Shown: positions 30,494 through 37,433 of the stretch, piece after piece
Layout of the letters: every line of letters begins with the position of its first letter
Position numbering within the stretch: position 1 is the stretch's first letter
Origin: a virus
Virus record (IMG/VR): IMGVR_UViG_3300049617_000177
Coordinates: 1-51,610 of that record
Direction: 5' to 3' (one strand)
Length of the DNA: 51,610 bases
Translations under genes and position numbers: made by a program
The notes under the pieces: model-generated
What the model was told of the DNA's origin: nothing
Databases searched by the model: none
The model's input: the letters and a program-made list of their open reading frames with translations, nothing else

Positions 30494-31344
30494 ATAAATC
30501 TGAAAAAAGGAAAATCAGCATTCTATCTCTGACAATGAATCGCTTCGATGCCGTGAAACAGTGCTACGGTGACAACATCAACAACTGCGGGGTCCATTGT
30601 GATAATCCTCTTGAGCTTTTGGTTGCTGACAACGGATCAAGCGATCAACGAGTTATTGATTACATTGCTTCATTTCATCCAGCATATCATCGACTCAATA
30701 AGGTAAACGAGGGAGTAGGCCGGGCTTTCAATCAACTTCTTGTGAGATGTACAGGTGATTTCATTTGCCTGATGGGAACTGACATCAAAATGCAACCGGG
30801 TTGGCTTGAGGAACTTTTAAAATATGCCGACGCTGTTCCCAACGCAGGCATTATAGGCATCAAGTGCACAGCGCAAATCCCAGAAATGACCACTCGCCAA
30901 GACAAATACGGCAGGCCATGTCATGCACACTATCTTGACGCAAAGTTTGATAAAGTTTTTGGCACAATGTTTTTCTCTCGTCATGTCTTGGAAACTGTCG
31001 GGGGATTCCACGAGGGGTTCCATCCGTATGGCTTTGAAGACAGCTGCCTAAACAATCGCGTGAACCTGGCGGGCTTTACAAGCCTATACGTCCCAGGCAG
31101 CGCATGGCAATCAACCCATATTGGCGAGGACTGTGCCGATAAGTCTGACTATCGGCGGATGAAAGATGAGAGCTTAGCAAGGAATCTATCTTTGTTTGGA
31201 AAGCGGTCCCAGGCTTACAAGGATCGCACGCTTGCGATTTTTGAGCCTCTACCCGCACCAAGACCCCCCCTGACCACAGAACAAAGCCTTGAGCCTGTCG
31301 ATTTATCAAAATTTGATCTTGCAAAGATCCGCGAAACTCCCTAA
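30484..31344 (+). CDS. Family 2 glycosyltransferase
   Basis: 286 residues, GT-A fold: KISILSLTMNRFDAVKQCYG, LELLVADNGSSDQRVIDYIA, LNKVNEGVGRAFNQL, GDFICLMGTDIKMQPGWLEE (D-x-D position taken by TDIK), and FFSRHVLETVGGFHEGFHPY followed by GFEDSCLNNRV, the usual ED catalytic block. The C-terminal 45 residues are Pro-rich. It ends the plus-strand sugar trio and its stop overlaps the convergent gene by four bases. Confidence 0.85.
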   Translation: MSLNKSEKRKISILSLTMNRFDAVKQCYGDNINNCGVHCDNPLELLVADNGSSDQRVIDYIASFHPAYHRLNKVNEGVGRAFNQLLVRCTGDFICLMGTDIKMQPGWLEELLKYADAVPNAGIIGIKCTAQIPEMTTRQDKYGRPCHAHYLDAKFDKVFGTMFFSRHVLETVGGFHEGFHPYGFEDSCLNNRVNLAGFTSLYVPGSAWQSTHIGEDCADKSDYRRMKDESLARNLSLFGKRSQAYKDRTLAIFEPLPAPRPPLTTEQSLEPVDLSKFDLAKIRETP

Positions 31345-31640
31345 AGACGCCCGTCCACATTCATCATGATCATCTCGCTGGCCTGGACAAGCTTATTCAT
31401 AAACGCAGCGCCAGGTATCCCCTGCTGCGCAAGTAAAACCACTCTGTAGTCATAGACCATTTTGCAGAGTGCATACATTTCCGGTGCTGCGGCAATGAGC
31501 TTGGCGTTGGCCAGCGACTCACTAACGGTCGCGCCATGAACGACGGACACGATAGGCCAAGCGCGATTGCGCTCAGAGACCACGGCAGGTACAACTTTTT
31601 CTTTGTTCACAATCCATCGGCCAGGTGTTGGATGATTCAT
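31341..31640 (-). CDS. Phage protein with ANAKLIAAAPEM motif
   Basis: 99 residues. TPGRWIVNKEKVVPAV, then ESLANAKLIAAAPEMYALCK, a block shared by a large family of small phage proteins of unknown function. The convergent end overlaps the GT2 gene. It is the last gene of the replication transcription unit that begins upstream near 43.8 kb or later. Confidence 0.65.
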   Translation of the reverse strand: MNHPTPGRWIVNKEKVVPAVVSERNRAWPIVSVVHGATVSESLANAKLIAAAPEMYALCKMVYDYRVVLLAQQGIPGAAFMNKLVQASEMIMMNVDGRL

Positions 31641-31802
31641 TTATTTCTCTCCTAAAATTCGTTTAATTTGTCTGATTCTCTTTTCAAGGTCCTCAATTTT
31701 TTTCCCAACGAGAGTGTAGGGTTGGGGTTCATTGTCGAATTTTTCTCGAAGCTCTTTGAGCTCCTCTTCGAGACGTTTAAGTTCTTTTCTGGCCTGATCC
31801 AT
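31641..31802 (-). CDS. 53-residue coiled-coil protein
   Basis: ATG 31802 to TAA 31641, directly abutting the next gene. MDQARKELKRLEEELKELRE, a short PQPYTLVGKK turn and IEDLEKRIRQIKRILGEK make an antiparallel helical hairpin. The TAA is preceded by AGGAGAGAAA, which serves as ribosome site for the 99-residue gene. Function unknown. Confidence 0.6.
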   Translation of the reverse strand: MDQARKELKRLEEELKELREKFDNEPQPYTLVGKKIEDLEKRIRQIKRILGEK

Positions 31803-32070
31803 GATTTATCCTTCCAGCTTCAGTCGCTTTTAAAAACAAAGAGTCATATGCATTTCTCATAGAGAATTTCCAAGCATTATGAGATTTGGCTTGATAGGGA
31901 AAAAACACCCGCCAAAAATCAATTGGGGCCAGTTCAAAAAGGAAGTCACGCTTTTTAGGATGGCGCGATATTTTAACAATCTCCCCTATTTCACCACAAA
32001 AATCATAATTTCTAATAAAATACATGTACTTATCATCATATCCTAAAACTTGAAAAAATTGATTGGTCAT
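31777..32070 (-). CDS. 97-residue protein beside the repeat array
   Basis: The start ATG 32070 sits immediately beside the first TGTAACC box, so the array lies in its 5' region. MTNQFFQVLGYDDKYMYFIR, NYDFCGEIGEIVKISRHPKK and DFLFELAPIDFWRVFFPY suggest a compact alpha/beta domain. The pattern 'a phage protein shown with primase genes' is only positional. A longer frame to 32103 would read into the boxes. Its 3' end overlaps the coiled-coil gene by 26 bases. Confidence 0.6.
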   Translation of the reverse strand: MTNQFFQVLGYDDKYMYFIRNYDFCGEIGEIVKISRHPKKRDFLFELAPIDFWRVFFPYQAKSHNAWKFSMRNAYDSLFLKATEAGRINHGSGQKRT

Positions 32071-32071
32071 T

Positions 32072-32361
32072 TGTAACCGTTGTAACCCTCTGTAACCGAA
32101 CAAGGGTTACAAAAATTTTAATGATATTACATATACTTAACTCATATTATATATATATGTAACTTTGTAACCCTACTACTTCATACGTTAAGACACAAAT
32201 GTAAAATAACGCCTTGTATTAATAACAAATAACCCTATACGTATGAGGACCAAGAAAACACGGTTACACGGTTACAAACGAAGTAAGGCCCTGATTTTGT
32301 TTTGGAATTCTGTAACCCTAACACGGTTACAAACGGTTACAAACCGGAGAGTCCGGTTACA
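32072..32361. repeat. Iteron-like array of GGTTACA boxes, probable replication origin
   Basis: Eleven copies of GGTTACA / TGTAACC occur in 290 bases: forward at 32105, 32262, 32270, 32325, 32335, 32355; reverse at 32072, 32081, 32091, 32166, 32311. Four share the longer form CGGTTACAAAC[G/C]. Between the two groups lies a strongly A/T-rich stretch (32111-32163) suited to strand opening. The right edge has a hairpin AACCGGA GAG TCCGGTT (32342-32358) that contains the primase-helicase stop. The array adjoins the primase-helicase gene. An operator array for this region is the alternative. Confidence 0.75.
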
Positions 32362-34852
32362 AACGAAGCTTTATACCCTTTTTGACTTGGACGCCAAAGC
32401 GGTGCGTAAGATTTTCTGCATTATTGTACTGAGGTAATCGACGAAGTGCGGCGTTCCAGTTGGACGGCCAACGGGTTCGGAACATGAGCTTTGCGAGTTC
32501 GACATTGACTGAGGAAACAAATAGGGTCCTTTCATCGGGATCCATATATAAACCATACAGCTCTAAAGTCTTGTTGTAAAGAGGCCAGACATCTTTTTGT
32601 CCAGTCACAATATTATTCAATTTTTCATCACGCTCTGGTTCAATCTCTTTGCGAAGCACGCGCTTGATTATTTCGCCTATTGTCATTTCCTCTTGATCAC
32701 GATCACAAAAAACCTTGCGGTCCATGATCGCATCCAAGCAGGTTTCCTCATCCGAAGCCCCACTCGTTCCAAGCTCTTGCTCTGGCTTTATTTCATCGAC
32801 CAAAGTGAGAGCGTCCCAATCACTGACCGGGGTGTCCGAGGTCAATAACCACCAACCTGCGAGCAAAGGACCGTACTGCTGAGCAAATCTCATCGAATGC
32901 TTTTTAGCTAACACCTTTTCAAACACGGAAAGATTTTCTAAAAACAGGGGAATTTGATTAAAAATCCTGGAAAAAAACCGCTGACAATATGTGTTATCTA
33001 GAATTTTCAGAGATTTTTGCAAAGCTTTCCATTGTTCATCGCGGTTATCAGTAACGGGCTTAATGTCTATCTGTGTGAAACGACTCTTATCTTGAGAGCT
33101 TTCAATGATCGGGAAAATTGCAGAAACAAGCGCACAAAATCTTGCCGTGTACTCCACAGCATTTCCGGTGGCGGATCCTTTGATCACATATCCAGAATCG
33201 GTTGAGGCCTGGCGGATAAGGCCAAGCACACGCTTGATGATGGCCTGCTCTTCAAAGCTGTCTGACTCAAACTCATCATAAACAATGGGTTTAGAACAGG
33301 ACCCCATCTTTTGGCGGATGCCAGCCTCAGTTGTCCCCCCTGCCAGTCCAAAGAATCGATCCGCCAAAAGGGGTTTCATGAATTCATTAACGATTGTCGA
33401 CTTACCGCTTCCTTTTTGACCAGTCACGACCAGGTGCGGTCGCCATGATAATATTCCACACAAGTGAGCGGCCACTATCCACCCACCAAGGAAAAACTTT
33501 TGCTCCATGCGTTCAGTATTGAGGAGTAAAAGAACATCGACTATAGGCTGACATTCTTTGGCTGTGAGGGGATCTTTGTGCGGGGTTGGATCAGCTTTTG
33601 ACAGTTCATAAATGAACCTCGAGTCAATTGCGTGAATGTCTTTTAGCTCCCCATCAACCAAAAGCCGATTACCAAGATGCAGAACAGTCCGATCACGATC
33701 GCGCCATATACCAGGCCCGCGTATGTTGTCGACATAGAAAATCCCCTTTGATCTGCATTGATTCATCAGATCAGATCTGGCCTCAGACCAATCCACTCTA
33801 GTTTTTGTGCCTGGATAAACTGTTTCCCAATAAGCAAGAGGCTGAAGTTTTAAAAGGGAGTCTTCGCCGTGCGAACTTATGGAAACGATTTGTTTGTTTG
33901 AGCTTGAAGTGTAGTAATAATCATCTCCGTTGTAGCCGAGCGCGATGATGTAATGCTTTTCGACTTTTATTTGGTCGATTTGTTTTTTAAGTTCGGCAAG
34001 TCCTTCAAGGATGTGGAGGTCGTTTGCGTCCGTTGGCTTTGTCGACGTGTCTGCGAACTTTGGGAACCAGACTTTGCCGAGGCATTTTTTTGCAGCGGCT
34101 TCCGCTTTTTCTCTGCCGGGGTTTTTATCTGTCCACTGGTCATCGTCTCCGCAGATAATAATGGTAGGTCCCATAATACTGGAAGCGACCGGCAAGAGGT
34201 TTCCGGCATCGAAAGCCACAACGACGGGCTTCCCAGTTGCCTGATAAATACTTGCGCCCGTCGCGAATCCCTCGCAGACATAAACTACCTCAGTCTCCTG
34301 AAAATTGATTTCTGATGGGATAACATGAAAGCATCCCTCCTTGCGCTGTCCAGATTGGAAATACTTTTTACCGTCTTGATAGATACGTTGGAATCCCCAC
34401 AGCTTATTCTCTGCATCGCGCGCCGGAACGATAAGCGTATCAGCGTCAACTCGGCAACCGTACAATTCTGGTATTTGTTTTTTTGATAAGTACGGCGTAG
34501 TTCCCGTTTGAGCAAATTCATTAAATGCGCTTTTTGATAGGTCAGCGACCTCAAGTTGGTGTTGGAGTTTTTCTTTTTCTGCTTTTTTCGCTCCACTTTT
34601 AATCCTCTCAGCAATGAGTTTTGCGTCCTCTTTGGAGTAAGCCGCATTAGTCTTGAATTCAAATTTCTCGTCTGTTCGCCAGTCACCGACTGTTGCTAAA
34701 TAATAAGGTGAACCATCTTTTGAGGAGTACATACATACCCCCCAAAACCACGCATTCTTTTTTCCGTCGCGGTCAAAGCGATGAATGCGACCGTCTGGAA
34801 TAGGGACAATGTTGCAACCAAAAGATTTAAGCCAAATTTCAAGATCATTCAT
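32357..34852 (-). CDS. Primase-helicase (TOPRIM plus DUF927-like helicase)
   Basis: 831 residues. TOPRIM domain: VVYVCEGFATGASIYQATGK with E194, VVVAFDAGN and IIICGDDDQW with D236-D238, then ANDLHILEGL. Helicase domain: LVVTGQKGSGKSTIVNEF (Walker A 478-486) and IVYDEFESD (D526, E527). The C-terminal 150 residues (CLDAIMDRKVFCDRDQEEMT) are unassigned. Such proteins prime DNA and unwind it at phage and plasmid origins. No DNA polymerase is encoded, so host polymerase must extend the primers. The gene stops inside the last origin repeat and is coupled (ATGA) to the nuclease gene. Confidence 0.85.
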   Translation of the reverse strand: MNDLEIWLKSFGCNIVPIPDGRIHRFDRDGKKNAWFWGVCMYSSKDGSPYYLATVGDWRTDEKFEFKTNAAYSKEDAKLIAERIKSGAKKAEKEKLQHQLEVADLSKSAFNEFAQTGTTPYLSKKQIPELYGCRVDADTLIVPARDAENKLWGFQRIYQDGKKYFQSGQRKEGCFHVIPSEINFQETEVVYVCEGFATGASIYQATGKPVVVAFDAGNLLPVASSIMGPTIIICGDDDQWTDKNPGREKAEAAAKKCLGKVWFPKFADTSTKPTDANDLHILEGLAELKKQIDQIKVEKHYIIALGYNGDDYYYTSSSNKQIVSISSHGEDSLLKLQPLAYWETVYPGTKTRVDWSEARSDLMNQCRSKGIFYVDNIRGPGIWRDRDRTVLHLGNRLLVDGELKDIHAIDSRFIYELSKADPTPHKDPLTAKECQPIVDVLLLLNTERMEQKFFLGGWIVAAHLCGILSWRPHLVVTGQKGSGKSTIVNEFMKPLLADRFFGLAGGTTEAGIRQKMGSCSKPIVYDEFESDSFEEQAIIKRVLGLIRQASTDSGYVIKGSATGNAVEYTARFCALVSAIFPIIESSQDKSRFTQIDIKPVTDNRDEQWKALQKSLKILDNTYCQRFFSRIFNQIPLFLENLSVFEKVLAKKHSMRFAQQYGPLLAGWWLLTSDTPVSDWDALTLVDEIKPEQELGTSGASDEETCLDAIMDRKVFCDRDQEEMTIGEIIKRVLRKEIEPERDEKLNNIVTGQKDVWPLYNKTLELYGLYMDPDERTLFVSSVNVELAKLMFRTRWPSNWNAALRRLPQYNNAENLTHRFGVQVKKGIKLRL

Positions 34853-35226
34853 GGGTTCAATACTCGTAGAACGTCATCAAGAGACCTTGCAACAAAATAA
34901 ATCCCACCGTGACGCTGTATCATTGTTTCAAAATTCTTTTGCTCTTGAGACTGTTTTGCGTTTCCGGATTTAACTTCGATTTCTAATCTGACACCACTTG
35001 GTAAAATGCCTGTTATATCAGCAGCACCAACGAGTCCAAATTTCATATATCTGCCGTCGACGATGCCTGCGCCGGTGACTTGTTTCCATGCGCGACAGCC
35101 TGGGATTTGATTAACTGCTAGTAGAATTTTCTCGACGAGCCGTTGGTGCTCGTAAACCGAGCCCTTTAAGGGTTGAGAAGAAAACTTTTCTGGCAATGTG
35201 GTCCCCAAACTTTCCAGCTGTGTCAT
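34849..35226 (-). CDS. VRR-NUC nuclease
   Basis: 125 residues. MKFGLVGAADITGILPSGVR and LEIEVKSGNAKQSQEQKNFE carry the PD-(D/E)xK signature of VRR-NUC: D70, E84-x-K86 and Q92. The family cuts branched DNA and is common next to phage helicases. The ATG 35226 places 116 bases inside the helicase 3' end; no better start is seen, so the two proteins really seem to overlap in different frames. Confidence 0.85.
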   Translation of the reverse strand: MTQLESLGTTLPEKFSSQPLKGSVYEHQRLVEKILLAVNQIPGCRAWKQVTGAGIVDGRYMKFGLVGAADITGILPSGVRLEIEVKSGNAKQSQEQKNFETMIQRHGGIYFVARSLDDVLRVLNP

Positions 35227-36532
35227 AGTAAGCTTTCCACACCGAAATTGTGGCGCTATTATAACGTCTCACCCGATCCTCACAGTATGCTTGCGCTAAA
35301 TCTTCTTGAGAATCGGCAGCAGGTTTCCACTCCTCTAAATCACCGTCAACAAAAATCGGACCAGAACGTTCTTGTGGTGGCACTTTATAGCCGCACTCGG
35401 GGCAGCATTCTTCGCCGCGTTTGTACACTGCATAGCACTGTGTACATGTACTAACTTCGGAAATAAATTTAGGTTGCTTGCCATCAAGGTTTGCATCGGG
35501 TTCGTCCATCACGCAACCGTGCCTTGGGACGTTGCCCCCATGATCTAAAACAATGAAGTCTGATTTTCCGGGATGGGTTCGTGTTCCTCTGCCGACTTGC
35601 TGCACATATAGATTATAAGACTTCGTTGGTCGTGCAAGTATAAGACAGGACACACAAGGGATATCAACTCCCCGTCCGAATATGCCAACATTTGAGATAA
35701 CTTTAATCTGCCCGCTTTGAAGTTGTTCAATAGCTCGCTCTCTTTCGGCTTCCGGTGTGTCAGCATCACAGTGGACAGCGGCCACCCCTGCAGCATTAAA
35801 CTGCGCAACGATATGACAAGAGTGAGCGACGTTGATGGCGAAGCACAAAGCAGGTCTTGATTCTCCGATCCTAAGATAGTGTGAGACGATGTCACCTGTA
35901 ATTGTAGATTTGTCCATTGCTTGAGCCAGTTGTGACTGGACATAATCCCCCTTCGATGTTTTCACACCTGATAAATCTGGTTGTTGGCCGCTTGTAAAAT
36001 AGCGTGGCTTTACAAGGAAGCCACGCGCCACAAGTTCTTTCATGCTGATAGGCCTAACAATAACTTGCGCGATGTGATTGAGCGGCTGAGACGTGTAAGG
36101 TGTTGCCGTCACTCCCACGACAAAAGCGTCTGGATATTTATCTAGGAAAAGTTTGTAAGCATCTGAGGTTGCTTGATCACATTCATCGATGATGATGAGC
36201 TTTGCGTCCGGCGTGGACCCACGCGCGTGCATTGTATCAATTGAACAAATCTGAATTGGTGCTTGTGGTCTGCGATTCCAGTGCGAGGCCATCATCACCC
36301 CGTGGTTCACTGACTCTCTGAAGAGTCTGCGGCTGGCTTGATCCACAAGCTTTCGGCCACGTACGACCATAGCAGAGCGAACGCTTTTCATCATGGAATC
36401 AATCATCATCTTAGAAAAACAAACGGTCTTACCGGCACCTGTTGGCATCACTAGCATGACTCTGCGATTACCTTTCCTGAATTCTTCACGAACTAGGTCG
36501 AGGGCTTTTTGTTGATAGTCTCTGAGTTCCAC
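35111..36532 (-). CDS. Superfamily 2 DEAD/DEAH-type helicase
   Basis: 473 residues if started at GTG 36532 (AAAGGAAAC upstream); ATG 36610 would add 26 residues that shadow the preceding gene. VELRDYQQKALDLVREEF opens the Q-motif region, VMPTGAGKT is Walker A (residues 28-36), IIIDECDQ Walker B, VGVTATPYT motif III, and YVQQVGRGTRTHPGKSDFIV motif VI. A zinc ribbon CTQCYAVYKRGEECCPECGY follows. It resembles phage DNA repair/replication helicases of the RadD type. Its 3' end overlaps the VRR-NUC gene. Confidence 0.9.
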   Translation of the reverse strand: MELRDYQQKALDLVREEFRKGNRRVMLVMPTGAGKTVCFSKMMIDSMMKSVRSAMVVRGRKLVDQASRRLFRESVNHGVMMASHWNRRPQAPIQICSIDTMHARGSTPDAKLIIIDECDQATSDAYKLFLDKYPDAFVVGVTATPYTSQPLNHIAQVIVRPISMKELVARGFLVKPRYFTSGQQPDLSGVKTSKGDYVQSQLAQAMDKSTITGDIVSHYLRIGESRPALCFAINVAHSCHIVAQFNAAGVAAVHCDADTPEAERERAIEQLQSGQIKVISNVGIFGRGVDIPCVSCLILARPTKSYNLYVQQVGRGTRTHPGKSDFIVLDHGGNVPRHGCVMDEPDANLDGKQPKFISEVSTCTQCYAVYKRGEECCPECGYKVPPQERSGPIFVDGDLEEWKPAADSQEDLAQAYCEDRVRRYNSATISVWKAYYDTAGKFGDHIARKVFFSTLKGLGLRAPTARRENSTSS

Positions 36533-36750
36533 AGTTTTAAAGTTTCCTTTGCGACCTGATTTGTCCCAACGATAAAAGTAATTGGAAGTTGTTCGCCATT
36601 GAGCATGCATCCTTGCTGGAGATTTGCGTAATATTCAATACATTTTTTTGCGACGGCGAGTTGTTTTTTTAGTAGCTCAATGTCTTCTGTCTTTTGCACG
36701 CCGATATTCTCTTGCTTGCCAAATGAATTTGGCCACTTCGTCTCTGTCAT
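36493..36750 (-). CDS. 85-residue protein, unknown
   Basis: Start uncertain: ATG 36750, ATG 36765 or TTG 36780. MTETKWPNSFGKQENIGVQK and LLKKQLAVAKKCIEYYANLQ suggest a helical protein with a short coiled coil. It overlaps both neighbours. Nothing indicates a function. Confidence 0.5.
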   Translation of the reverse strand: MTETKWPNSFGKQENIGVQKTEDIELLKKQLAVAKKCIEYYANLQQGCMLNGEQLPITFIVGTNQVAKETLKLWNSETINKKPST

Positions 36751-36949
36751 CACAAGATTGTCCATACCCACAGCACGCAATTAAGACAATATTTTTTCCA
36801 AGGGCATGAGAAAAAAATTCATGCTCACCATTGTGACAGCTCTTACAGCAAGGCCATTCTAAAATTTCATGGCAATAGAAAAGATACTTACCCTTAATCA
36901 TGGGACTATCTGACACCACTGCATGGGCTTTACACGACTTCAAGTTCAT
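36677..36949 (-). CDS. Cys/His-rich small protein
   Basis: 90 residues from ATG 36949. LFYCHEILEWPCCKSCHNGE and HEFFSHALGKNIVLIACCGY have enough Cys and His for one or two zinc sites. The end CDDRDEVAKFIWQAREYR is helical. It overlaps the next gene by about 74 bases. Unassigned. Confidence 0.55.
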   Translation of the reverse strand: MNLKSCKAHAVVSDSPMIKGKYLFYCHEILEWPCCKSCHNGEHEFFSHALGKNIVLIACCGYGQSCDDRDEVAKFIWQAREYRRAKDRRH

Positions 36950-37124
36950 TTGCAAACTGCTGACTGGTTTTACCGTCTGGCCAGCCGACAATCACCCATG
37001 TGGACCATTCATTTTTTGACGTTTCAATTCGTACAATTGTTCCGATGCGTCCTTTAAATGGCCCAATAACAAGACGCACTCGCTGGCCTTTATGAAGCTG
37101 CATACGTTGCCGTTGCTGACCCAT
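36930..37124 (-). CDS. KOW-domain small protein
   Basis: Up to 64 residues; ATG 37124 or ATG 37103. LHKGQRVRLVIGPFKGRIGT and IVRIETSKNEWSTWVIVGWP form the KOW beta-barrel pattern (G-x-x-V-x-V-x-x-G-x-x-x-G-x-x-G-x-V), which binds RNA or ribosomal protein/RNA polymerase partners. No NusG N-terminal domain is present. It may modulate transcription or act as a small structural barrel. Confidence 0.65.
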   Translation of the reverse strand: MGQQRQRMQLHKGQRVRLVIGPFKGRIGTIVRIETSKNEWSTWVIVGWPDGKTSQQFANELEVV

Positions 37125-37425
37125 CGCTATTTGGCGTAAGAGTCCAGCCAGTTGGAATAACTAAGTTGATCGACCCAGGCGCTGCGGCATTGAGCAATGC
37201 TTGAATCGCAGCATTTGCATTCATAAGAGTGACGGCATTTGTGCCAAGGGCTGCGATCATTTTGTCAGGCGAGCAATTAATTTTGTCTGGGTTGTACCAA
37301 ATTAAATTAAAAACTGCGGTTGCTTCATTTACCATTTGTGTATTCAAATTGTTTAAAAAATTCTGTAGCTGAGTCAGCGCCAATTGAATTGGCGTTGGAG
37401 ACGATATACCTAAATTAATTCCCAT
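37090..37425 (-). CDS. Small protein following the fibre gene
   Basis: 111 residues from ATG 37425 behind AGGAGGAAAT. Helical N-terminus (IQLALTQLQNFLNNLNTQMV, NEATAVFNLIWYNPDKIN), Ala/Asn-rich helix (LGTNAVTLMNANAAIQALLN) and a beta tail ending TLTPNSDGSATATYAAS. Position directly after the 825-residue fibre suggests a fibre chaperone or cap. No homology recognised. Confidence 0.55.
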   Translation of the reverse strand: MGINLGISSPTPIQLALTQLQNFLNNLNTQMVNEATAVFNLIWYNPDKINCSPDKMIAALGTNAVTLMNANAAIQALLNAAAPGSINLVIPTGWTLTPNSDGSATATYAAS

Positions 37426-37433
37426 ATTTCCTC

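Noticed and set aside
32243-32437. Plus-strand basic 64-residue frame in the origin array
   Set aside because: It is composed largely of translated repeat boxes and runs antisense into the primase-helicase gene.
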